DNA of 5,648 bases from an uncultured Ruminococcus sp. Its GTDB lineage: Bacteria; Bacillota; Clostridia; Oscillospirales; Ruminococcaceae. Under the pieces are notes generated by a model that was not told the origin of the DNA, searched no databases, and worked only from the letters and a program-made list of their open reading frames with translations. Shown here piece by piece: positions 1 through 5,648 of the stretch. The first letter of the stretch is position 1, and every line of letters starts with the position of its first letter. The position numbers and the translations under genes are program-made. The stretch is from NCBI GenBank assembly GCA_947589205.1, contig CANQCJ010000145.1:1-5648 (forward strand), read 5' to 3'.

Positions 1-193
1 GCGAATACAAAAAGCTGTTGGTTACGCTCTCATCGTGCTTTATAAAAAGATCCTCGCAGATACCGCTGTCCTTTGCCGCCTGCTCGAGAAGCTCCTTGTC
101 GTAAAATTTCACACCGTATTTTTCCGCAAGCTTTTTACCGATCTCGCGTCCGCCGCTTCCGAATTCTCGTCCTATCGTGATTATACTGTTCAT
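1..193 (-). CDS. Cytidylate kinase-like family protein, N-terminal part (3' end beyond window)
   Basis: Only the first 64 residues are visible; the gene runs off the left edge. It opens with MNSIITIGREFGSGGREIG, a phosphate-binding loop (residues 8-19, GREFGSGGREIG) of the type seen in the cytidylate kinase-like family, followed by an amphipathic helix and FYDKELL (30-36), also typical of that family. By family analogy it is a cytoplasmic P-loop nucleotide-binding protein, probably a nucleoside-monophosphate-kinase relative. This group is distinct from the housekeeping Cmk, and its substrate is not well established, so kinase activity on CMP is inference. The ATG at 193 is well supported: AAGGAGGC (201-208) lies 7 bases upstream. 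It follows the orphan gene after a gap of about 62 bases with no visible terminator, so read-through from the promoter near 696-724 is possible. The catalytic lid and the C-terminus cannot be judged. Confidence 0.85.
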   Translation of the reverse strand, partial: MNSIITIGREFGSGGREIGKKLAEKYGVKFYDKELLEQAAKDSGICEDLFIKHDESVTNSFLYS

Positions 194-255
194 AAAAAAT
201 GCCTCCTTCTAAAGAATTTACTTTATATAAAAATGTTCATAAGATAGATCAGAAG

Positions 256-585
256 TTATATTCCGAAATGTATGACAAACTTGTTCTCTCTTTCAGCATT
301 TGAAAATAAAGATAACAATTCAGATAGATCATGATTACTCCAAATAATTTCCATCATAGACCTCAGAGATTCAGGAGGGATCAACGTTATTCCATAATAA
401 GCTAAACCGGTTTCAGATCTGTCTAATGTATGCCAATAACATTTCACTTCATTGAACCTTTTTAAAAGAGGAAGAATGTCATCATCATCTACTGAAATAC
501 AATTATATTTTTGAGGTTCATAATGGTCGTATCTTTTACCTTTTTGAGGTTGTATTTGCATTATACCAAAATCGTGTTTAGGCAT
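256..585 (-). CDS. Small orphan protein of unknown function (109 aa)
   Basis: I do not recognise a named family. The protein starts MPKHDFGIMQIQPQKGKRYD, has an acidic run (SVDDDDI) in its first half, a tyrosine/tryptophan-rich middle (YWHTLD, GLAYYGITLIPPESL) and ends KFVIHFGI. It shows no signal peptide, membrane segment or known catalytic motif, so it is probably a small soluble cytoplasmic protein with mixed alpha/beta structure. The ATG at 585 is preferred over an in-frame GTG at 594 because AGGTGATC (589-596), an eight-base match to the 16S rRNA tail, sits just before it; the GTG would lie inside that site. GC is about 32% by hand count over 301-594, far below the neighbouring genes, and codon use is A/T-rich, which suggests separate acquisition. 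It has its own promoter and leader upstream. The size, composition and orphan position would fit an immunity-type or accessory cargo protein, but nothing in the sequence proves that. Confidence 0.75.
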   Translation of the reverse strand: MPKHDFGIMQIQPQKGKRYDHYEPQKYNCISVDDDDILPLLKRFNEVKCYWHTLDRSETGLAYYGITLIPPESLRSMMEIIWSNHDLSELLSLFSNAERENKFVIHFGI

Positions 586-588
586 TTC

Positions 589-596
589 GATCACCT
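589..596 (-). promoter_or_regulatory. Ribosome binding site that decides the orphan-gene start
   Basis: The minus strand reads AGGTGATC, complementary over eight bases to the 3' end of 16S rRNA (the AGGAGGTGATC consensus). It ends 3 bases before the ATG at 585. It overlaps the alternative GTG at 592-594, which argues against that codon being the start. Confidence 0.6.
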
Positions 597-689
597 GTTA
601 AATCCCGATCTATCCTATTATCAGCTCAAAAGAAAAATGTATCTAATGAAAAGCTCTGAGAAGCTGAGAATTTAATGGGATTTTGTTCT
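597..689 (-). other. Leader of the orphan gene with nested inverted repeats
   Basis: About 100 bases lie between the predicted transcription start (near 689) and the ATG at 585. They contain two nested inverted repeats. The outer one pairs AAATCCC (683-677 on the minus strand) with GGGATTT (606-600), seven perfect bases. The inner one pairs TCAGCT (667-662) with AGCTGA (626-621), six bases. The outer right arm ends only four bases before the ribosome binding site, so folding could affect access to it. No known riboswitch or T-box signature is recognised, and in AT-rich sequence such short arms can occur by chance. Confidence 0.3.
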
Positions 690-695
690 CATACT

Positions 696-724
696 ATTAT
701 AACACATAATTTCAATTTTGTACA
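696..724 (-). promoter_or_regulatory. Sigma-A type promoter with extended -10, driving the orphan gene
   Basis: On the minus strand a perfect TATAAT (701-696) is preceded by TGT (704-702), giving the extended -10 form TGnTATAAT. A 17-base spacer separates it from TGTACA (724-719), which matches the -35 consensus TTGACA at 4 of 6 positions. The surroundings are strongly AT-rich. The predicted start is near 689, leaving a leader of about 100 bases before the small gene. The kinase-like gene downstream may share this transcript. Confidence 0.65.
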
Positions 725-732
725 CAATTTAT

Positions 733-759
733 CATAAAAATCCTGCACAAATTTTTATG
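733..759 (-). terminator. AT-rich hairpin just past comEC, possible weak terminator
   Basis: CATAAAAAT and ATTTTTATG form a perfect nine-base inverted repeat around a nine-base loop, starting 12 bases past the comEC stop. It could mark the end of the exporter-comEC transcript. The stem holds only one G-C pair and no separate U-tract follows, so it does not fit the usual intrinsic terminator. A competing five-base pairing (CACAA/TTGTG, 746-750 with 767-771) overlaps it. Confidence 0.3.
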
Positions 760-771
760 CCGCCGCTTGTG

Positions 772-2715
772 TCATATTACCATATAAGCGCGGTCGGTAA
801 AGCCGGCGACTTCATATTCTTTGCCGTTAAAAATTATTTTATCGTCTGAAAACCTCACGGAAATTTCTTCGGCTTCAAAGCCTATACCGTTTTTATCGCT
901 CGCAAAATAAGAATTATTTAGCTCCATTCCGTCATAGGCAAGCCGTATCCCGCGTTCGGGAAAATCGTATTGCGTTGAAAAATAACGGCAGCTGCCGCTA
1001 AGCTCGGCGCTGTATTTTTCCTTCAGAAACATAGCATTGCCGCTTGTAAAAACCATCGTCCGTTTTATCCCGCGCCGTTTTATCTCTTGCGAGAGCGTAT
1101 ATGAAAATTTTGCGGAATCTGAAATATCAAAAATGTAAGCGGTGTTTTCATAAAATACCGCACCGCAGCAGCCGCGCGAAGCCGGGCAGATCAAAAGCTC
1201 GTTTGAATAAGGCAGCTTTGAAATACCGACAGAGGCTATCCAGAGCGCAAGGTAAACGCTGACAAGCTTTGATACGGAGAACGTTATTTTGTCCTTTAAA
1301 ATTATCGGACACAATATCAAAAATACCGCCAATACGCCTGCCAAAACGAGCGTGCGCCGATGATATGTTCCGACATACGCTATCGGCAAACACGACGCGG
1401 TTTTGCAAAGCCTTATTACGGCAGAACAGATAACGCCAGCCGTTTGGGCGATAATGCCGATATGTGCGCCCGTTATCAAAAATACAAACAGCAGCAAAAG
1501 CGCAAGCGTGCAAAGCGGTATCAGCAGAATGTTGACAGCTGCGCCGATAAGCGAAGCTTCGCTGAAAAATACCGCGCATAACGGCAGCGTCATAACGCTC
1601 ACACAAATGCAGACAATAGGCGTTTCGGCGGCTTTCGGGGCTTTGGCTTTTTTAGATATCGCGGGCGAAATAACTCCTGCCGAAAATGCCGCGGCAAAGG
1701 ACATTACAAAGGAAACGGAGGTTATAAGATAGGGACAGCAGATCGTTATTGCCAACGCCGCCGCTCCGAGAGAATTTGCACAGTCTCCCCGCCGCTTTAA
1801 AATATCCCCAACGCCCGCTATGCTCATCATAAGACAGGCTCTCGTTACGGACGGAGAAAACCCGGTAAAAAGCGCAAACAGCCATACGGTCGTTACCGCC
1901 GCCAAAGAGCTTATCCGCTTTTTGCGGTCAAGCTGCGAAAGAAACGAGCTTACGGCGGTGTAAAGTATGGCTATGTGCGTTCCCGAGACCGCGAAAATAT
2001 GCCCGAGACCCGCACGGTAAACGGAGTCGCTGACCTGCGCCGTCATATGCGACTTGTCCGAGCAAAGCATCGCCGCGGCAAAAGCTCCCGCGTCAGCCGA
2101 ACAAAGCGAATAAATCCTCCCGAGAGCTTTGTCGCGCCTGCGCTTGACCGCGCGCATAAACGTGTTTTTGCAGCCCTTGTTTTCAATAAGCCTCGCGCTG
2201 TCGGCAGCGGTCAGAAATATCCCGCGCGAGACGTTGTAGTCCTTTGAAGCGAACGAAACGGTATTTTCCGGCACAGCCGCCGTCAGCGAAAAGACCGCGC
2301 GGTCGTAATAGTCTATCCTGCTGTCGTCGGTAAAAAACGTCATAACGGCTTTTACCCTGCCGTTGATCCTTCCCTTGACCGTTACGCGCAGCGAGCCTTG
2401 ATAATATTCAGCGTCCTGCACTATGCCGTCAATCGTTATCTCCTTTTTGTCAAACGAAGCTATCCTTTTGCGCACCTTAACGTCATAGCCGTGAAAATAC
2501 GATATGCCCAACACGGCGAAAACCAAAACGACCGCAAAATAACGAATGTATTTTCCGAAAAATTTTAAGAAAGCAAACGCCGCCGGCAGTGTCAATGCAG
2601 CCGCAAAAATAAACGCTTTGTCAAAAAAATTCAGATACATGACAAGTCCGGCAAGCCAGCCGCAGCCTGCGAAAAACAATTTTCTTTTTACGCATTCGGC
2701 TTTCCGACCGCTCAT
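772..2715 (-). CDS. comEC: ComEC/Rec2 family DNA uptake channel with a degenerate C-terminal domain
   Basis: In the family, ComEC is the polytopic inner-membrane channel that passes single-stranded DNA into the cytoplasm during natural transformation. The 647-residue product has N-terminal membrane segments (about 15-75), a DUF4131-like extracytoplasmic region (about 80-180), and the Competence domain (about 205-500). Family hallmarks are visible: AGLGHIFAVSGTHIAIL (235-251), GFSPSVTRACLMM (285-297) and SVSFVMSFAAAFSAG (333-347), with about ten hydrophobic segments in all. After the last membrane segment (about 480-498) comes a soluble tail of roughly 145 residues, where longer relatives such as B. 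subtilis ComEC (about 776 aa) carry a metallo-beta-lactamase-like domain. Here no HxHxDH is seen, and the segments expected to carry DVGQGD and the histidine motif read CPASRGCCGA and VFTSGNA. The ATG at 2715 has a modest AAGGGG site nine bases upstream. The gene lies 66 bases behind the ABC pair and is probably co-transcribed with it. Confidence 0.92.
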   Translation of the reverse strand: MSGRKAECVKRKLFFAGCGWLAGLVMYLNFFDKAFIFAAALTLPAAFAFLKFFGKYIRYFAVVLVFAVLGISYFHGYDVKVRKRIASFDKKEITIDGIVQDAEYYQGSLRVTVKGRINGRVKAVMTFFTDDSRIDYYDRAVFSLTAAVPENTVSFASKDYNVSRGIFLTAADSARLIENKGCKNTFMRAVKRRRDKALGRIYSLCSADAGAFAAAMLCSDKSHMTAQVSDSVYRAGLGHIFAVSGTHIAILYTAVSSFLSQLDRKKRISSLAAVTTVWLFALFTGFSPSVTRACLMMSIAGVGDILKRRGDCANSLGAAALAITICCPYLITSVSFVMSFAAAFSAGVISPAISKKAKAPKAAETPIVCICVSVMTLPLCAVFFSEASLIGAAVNILLIPLCTLALLLLFVFLITGAHIGIIAQTAGVICSAVIRLCKTASCLPIAYVGTYHRRTLVLAGVLAVFLILCPIILKDKITFSVSKLVSVYLALWIASVGISKLPYSNELLICPASRGCCGAVFYENTAYIFDISDSAKFSYTLSQEIKRRGIKRTMVFTSGNAMFLKEKYSAELSGSCRYFSTQYDFPERGIRLAYDGMELNNSYFASDKNGIGFEAEEISVRFSDDKIIFNGKEYEVAGFTDRAYMVI

Positions 2716-2733
2716 GTTTTTCTACCCCTTTTT

Positions 2734-2808
2734 ATACAGATTTTCGGGAGATCAGCTCATACCGGTTTTCGGGAAATTCGGTCATACCGATTTTCCGGAG
2801 TACTGCGT
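2734..2808 (-). repeat. Three 25-base tandem repeats between the exporter gene and comEC
   Basis: Three copies of a 17-base core start at 2734, 2759 and 2784, exactly 25 bases apart. On the plus strand they read ATACAGATTTTCGGGAG, ATACCGGTTTTCGGGAA and ATACCGATTTTCCGGAG, each followed by a diverged 8-base spacer. The third copy covers the last codons and the stop of the ABC gene; the other two lie in the gap before comEC. On the coding strand the core contains CCGAAAATCGG, a small near-palindrome. With three imperfect copies this resembles a local duplication of the gene end or a small regulatory repeat, not a CRISPR. Confidence 0.7.
2774..2794 (-). other. Hairpin enclosing the stop codon of the second ABC subunit
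   Basis: On the minus strand TCGGT-ATG-ACCGA forms a five-base stem with a three-base loop. After one A-A mismatch it is extended by three A-T pairs (AAA with TTT). The TGA stop (2784-2782) falls in the loop and right arm. No U-tract follows, so it is not an intrinsic terminator. It could act in mRNA stability or processing between the exporter and comEC, or be a by-product of the repeat copies. Confidence 0.4.
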
Positions 2809-4596
2809 CATATAAAGCTCGTAATAACGTCCCCTTGCGGCGAGAAGCTCCTCATGACTGCCTATCTCCGCTATCCTGCCCTTGTCCATAACGACAATTC
2901 GGTCGGCGTCTCTTATCGTGGAAAGGCGGTGGGCGATGATAAGGCTGGTGCGGTTTTCCATAAGCTTTACCATAGCGTCCTGAATGCGCTTTTCGGTGCG
3001 GGTGTCGACGCTCGAGGTCGCTTCGTCGAGGATAAGTATTTTAGGCTTTGCAAGAAACGCCCGCGTTATCGAAAGAAGCTGACGCTGACCGTGCGAAAGG
3101 CTTCCGCCGCCCTGAGAGAGCACCGTTTGATAGCCTTCGCTGAGACGCATTATCGTTTTGTGACAATGGCACAAGCGCGCTGCCTTTTCCATTTCGACAT
3201 CGGTTATATCATCGCGCGAATATTTCAGATTTTTTTCAACCGTGTCGGCAAACAAAACGGTATCCTGCAAAACGATAGCGATATTTTTTCTAAGCTCACC
3301 GCAGTCTATATCCTTTATGTCAACGCCGTCTATCGTTATGCTGCCGCTGTCGATATTGTAAAATCTCATAAGAAGATTTACGACCGTAGTCTTGCCGCTT
3401 CCGGTAGAACCGACTAACGCTACCTTCTGTCCGGAATAAACGTCAAGATCGAACGAATGGAGCACCTTAGTTCCCTCTATGTAGGAAAAATCTACGTTTT
3501 TAAAAGAGATAACGCCCTTTGAAGCTTCCATATTTTCCGAACCGCTCTTGTCCTCCGACGGCTCGTCAAGGACAGCGAAAACTCTTTCCGCGCCGGCTAT
3601 AGCCGTCTGTATCTGACCGTATATCTGCGCCAGCTCGTCTATCGGTCTGCCGAATTGCTTTGCGTAAATTATAAAAGCAGAGATAGTGCCTATGGTTATC
3701 GTGCCGTTAAACGCGAAATATCCGCCGAATGCCGCTATTATCACAAAGCTGATGTTGTTGATAACGTTCATGACCGGACCCATAGAGCCGCCCAATATTT
3801 CCGCTAAAATCCCTACCCTTGTAAGCTCGTCGGAGGTAGCGTTGAACTGTTTGATGACCGCCTGCTCGCGGCTGTAGGCGGCGACCGTACGATAACCGCC
3901 CACCATTTCCTCGACGGTACTGTTAAGATTTCCGAGAAGCTGCTGGCGTTTGCGGAAAAATTTTCTCATGGCTGACGAAAGCAGCTTTGTCGCCAGCACC
4001 GTCAGCAGCACCGTCGTGCAGGATAGCAGCGCGAGCTGCGGACAAAGTATCAGCATCATTATGACCGTGCCGAGTATCGTCAATACGCCCGAGACGAGAG
4101 AGCTGAACGACTGTGAGACCGTACCGGAGACGTTTTCGATATCGTTCGTCATTCGGCTCATTATATCTCCGTGCGGGTGAGAATCGAGGTATTTTATCGG
4201 CAGGTCGGAGATCTTTTTGAACAGATCGTTTCTCATGCGGCTGACTATGCTCTGACTGAGCACCGCGCTAAGCCGTCCCTGAAAAAGCGTGAATATCCCC
4301 TGCCCCGCGTAAAAAGCAAGCATAGCCGCCAAGATCCCGTTGAGCTTGTCAAAGCTTCCGCTTGAAATGCTGTCTATCGCGCTGCTCTGCAGCTTGGGCG
4401 TATAGACGGAAGCGATAACGGTCATAACAACGCAGACAAACAGCATTGCAAGCCGTTTTTTCTCATGGTCGAAATATCTTATAAGCCTTAGCAGCGTGCC
4501 CTTTCTGTCCTTCGCTTTTTCGGTCTCACCGCGGTTTCGCGGACCGCGCGCGCCGGGAATGCGGTAATTGCTGAGCTGCGGTTTTTCCTGTGCCAT
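2782..4596 (-). CDS. ABC exporter half-subunit with intact catalytic site (BmrD/TM288-like)
   Basis: This 604-residue half-transporter has a basic, glycine/arginine-rich N-terminal tail (1-35), six predicted membrane helices (about 50-312) with coupling-loop sequence HPHGDIMSRMTNDIE (140-154), and a nucleotide-binding domain from about 360. ATPase motifs are Walker A GSTGSGKT (396-403), Q-loop Gln444, signature LSHGQ (500-504, His replacing the usual Gly), Walker B ILILDE (520-525, with catalytic Glu525), D-loop SSVD (528-531) and switch His556. With the adjacent subunit it should form a heterodimeric multidrug or lipid exporter in the cytoplasmic membrane; this chain would supply the catalytic Walker A/B/His face and the deviant signature for the degenerate site. 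The ATG at 4596 follows a strong GGGAGGTGA six bases upstream, right behind the preceding stop, indicating translational coupling. The substrate cannot be inferred from sequence. Confidence 0.93.
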   Translation of the reverse strand: MAQEKPQLSNYRIPGARGPRNRGETEKAKDRKGTLLRLIRYFDHEKKRLAMLFVCVVMTVIASVYTPKLQSSAIDSISSGSFDKLNGILAAMLAFYAGQGIFTLFQGRLSAVLSQSIVSRMRNDLFKKISDLPIKYLDSHPHGDIMSRMTNDIENVSGTVSQSFSSLVSGVLTILGTVIMMLILCPQLALLSCTTVLLTVLATKLLSSAMRKFFRKRQQLLGNLNSTVEEMVGGYRTVAAYSREQAVIKQFNATSDELTRVGILAEILGGSMGPVMNVINNISFVIIAAFGGYFAFNGTITIGTISAFIIYAKQFGRPIDELAQIYGQIQTAIAGAERVFAVLDEPSEDKSGSENMEASKGVISFKNVDFSYIEGTKVLHSFDLDVYSGQKVALVGSTGSGKTTVVNLLMRFYNIDSGSITIDGVDIKDIDCGELRKNIAIVLQDTVLFADTVEKNLKYSRDDITDVEMEKAARLCHCHKTIMRLSEGYQTVLSQGGGSLSHGQRQLLSITRAFLAKPKILILDEATSSVDTRTEKRIQDAMVKLMENRTSLIIAHRLSTIRDADRIVVMDKGRIAEIGSHEELLAARGRYYELYMTQYSGKSV

Positions 4597-4613
4597 ATCA
4601 TTTCACCTCCCTT

Positions 4614-5648
4614 TTATTCGCTCAGCTGCGAATGATATATGTCGCGGTAGATATCGCTTTGAGCAAGAAGCTCCTCATGCCTGCCGAGAGCAGCTATCCT
4701 GCCGTTTTCAAGCACCGCGATGCGGTCGGCATTGCGCACCGAAGCTATTCTCTGGGCGATTATTATTTTTGTTGTGTTAGGACAGCTTTTTTGCAAAGCC
4801 TTATAAAGCTGCGCTTCGGTCTTTAAGTCAAGCGCGCTTGTGGCGTCGTCGAAAATAAGTATCTCCGCCCTTTTGAGCACCGCTCTGCTTATCGAGACGC
4901 GCTGCTTCTGACCGCCCGAAAGACTTGCTCCGCCCTGCGTCACCAAGGTTTTCATGCCCTGCTCCTTCTGACTGATAAACTCCATAGCCTGCGCCGTTTG
5001 CGCCGCTTCGAGCACCTCTTCATCTGTCGCCTCAGGATCTCCCCAGCGAATGTTTTCTTCTATCGTCTGCGAAAAAGCCTCGCTCCTTTGCAGCGCAAAT
5101 GCTATCCTGCCGCGCAGCTCGCTAAGAGCGAAGTCCTTTACGTCAACTCCGTCGACAAGCACCGTTCCCTCGCTTGTGTCATAAAAGCGCGGTATCAGAT
5201 TTACCAATGTTGATTTTCCGCAGCCGGTAGAACCGAGTATCGCGAAGGTCTCGCCGGGATAGACAGTAAATGAAACGTCGTCTAATATCTTCTGATCCTT
5301 AGCGCTCGGATATGAAAAGGAAACGTTTTTAAATTCAACGCTGCCGCGAATCCTCGTATTCGTATCGGCGCAGCCGCTTTTTATTGTCGGCTCGCAGTCG
5401 AGCACTTGCTTCAAACGTCTGCCGGAAGCGACTCCGCGCGATACCGTCTGAAAGATCATCGTCATACGCATTACGGCGTTAAGTATATTTGTTATGTAGG
5501 TGACAGCCGCCATAACGTTTCCCGGCGTTACCGCGCCCGCGCTCACCTGTACCGCGCCAACTTTTATTACGGCGGCTACCGCTATGTTAAGTATGATGTT
5601 CATTATCGGGGTCATATAGGAAAACAGCAGCAGTACGTCGAGCTGCGT
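4614..5648 (-). CDS. ABC exporter half-subunit with degenerate ATP site (BmrC/TM287-like), 5' end beyond window
   Basis: The frame stays open to the right-hand edge, so an internal Met at 5615 is not the true start; 344 residues are visible of what is usually about 570-600. The fragment begins in the transmembrane domain (last two helices, about 15-60, then the helix leading to VASGRRLKQVLD) and includes a full nucleotide-binding domain. Counting from the first visible codon: Walker A GSTGCGKST (139-147), Q-loop Gln187, canonical LSGGQ (243-247), Walker B ILIFDD (263-268) with Asp268 where the catalytic Glu is expected, D-loop SALD, and Gln299 in IIIAQR where the switch His is expected. Both substitutions are typical of the non-catalytic half of heterodimeric exporters such as TM287 and BmrC. 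The stop (TAA) lies 17 bases before the partner's ATG, and the promoter must lie upstream of the window. Confidence 0.93.
   Translation of the reverse strand, partial: TQLDVLLLFSYMTPIMNIILNIAVAAVIKVGAVQVSAGAVTPGNVMAAVTYITNILNAVMRMTMIFQTVSRGVASGRRLKQVLDCEPTIKSGCADTNTRIRGSVEFKNVSFSYPSAKDQKILDDVSFTVYPGETFAILGSTGCGKSTLVNLIPRFYDTSEGTVLVDGVDVKDFALSELRGRIAFALQRSEAFSQTIEENIRWGDPEATDEEVLEAAQTAQAMEFISQKEQGMKTLVTQGGASLSGGQKQRVSISRAVLKRAEILIFDDATSALDLKTEAQLYKALQKSCPNTTKIIIAQRIASVRNADRIAVLENGRIAALGRHEELLAQSDIYRDIYHSQLSE

Noticed and set aside
222..227. TATAAA as a -10 box for the kinase-like gene
   Set aside because: The hexamer at the correct distance upstream (GATCTA) does not resemble a -35 box, and the region is AT-rich enough to produce such matches by chance.
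35..247. Open frame of 70 codons on the plus strand
   Set aside because: It lies antisense to the kinase-like gene start, which has a recognisable P-loop and a strong ribosome binding site; the plus-strand product has no recognisable features.
718..727. TTGTGTACAA as an operator overlapping the -35 box
   Set aside because: Only four bases in each arm pair, around a two-base centre, and there is no second copy nearby; too weak to call.
1148..1732. Overlapping open frames on both strands inside comEC
   Set aside because: They overlap the transmembrane core of ComEC, are cysteine- and arginine-rich frame shadows, and have no ribosome binding site worth noting.
772..2715. comEC as a pseudogene truncated at its C-terminus
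   Set aside because: The frame is uninterrupted, the membrane motifs are intact, and the tail keeps ordered strand-like segments to its stop, so a functional short form is more likely than decay.
2734..2808. Possible CRISPR array
   Set aside because: The repeat cores are 17 bases, imperfect, and separated by only 8 bases; real spacers are about 30 bases or more.
2854..3417. 187-codon open frame on the plus strand
   Set aside because: It is exactly antisense to the nucleotide-binding domain of the ABC subunit, whose motifs are unambiguous; the plus-strand product resembles no family.

Overview
The window looks like a chromosomal segment of a low-to-moderate GC Firmicute. Strong AGGAGG-type ribosome binding sites, a ComEC competence channel, a BmrCD/TM287-288-type ABC exporter pair and a GR-FGSGGR-type cytidylate-kinase-like protein together suggest a clostridial, possibly gut, bacterium. 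The genus cannot be fixed from the sequence. All five genes lie on the minus strand, so transcription runs from high to low coordinates.

From the right-hand edge leftwards, two ABC exporter half-subunits come first: the first is cut by the window edge, the second is complete, and 17 bases separate them. Their motifs are complementary. The upstream protein has the degenerate nucleotide-binding half (Walker B Asp instead of Glu, switch Gln instead of His) with a normal LSGGQ. The downstream protein has an intact Walker B Glu and switch His but a deviant LSHGQ. This is the pattern expected of a heterodimer with one catalytic and one degenerate ATP site. A 66-base gap follows, holding three 25-base tandem repeats that overlap the stop codon. 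Next is comEC, the inner-membrane DNA uptake channel. Its extracytoplasmic C-terminal domain is short and shows no metallo-beta-lactamase metal ligands.

To the left of comEC lies an AT-rich patch (about 195-760). It holds an AT-rich hairpin just past the comEC stop, a well-formed extended -10 promoter, a roughly 100-base leader with nested inverted repeats, and a small orphan gene of about 109 codons. I counted roughly 32% GC over 301-594, against 50% in a sampled 60-base line of comEC. At the left edge is the start of a cytidylate-kinase-like P-loop protein with its own strong ribosome binding site.

Most of this is ordinary chromosome. The parts worth a second look are the comEC C-terminal domain, the tandem repeats at the exporter stop codon, and the AT-rich orphan gene with its leader. 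I see no CRISPR array, insertion sequence, tRNA, rRNA or convincing defence system.
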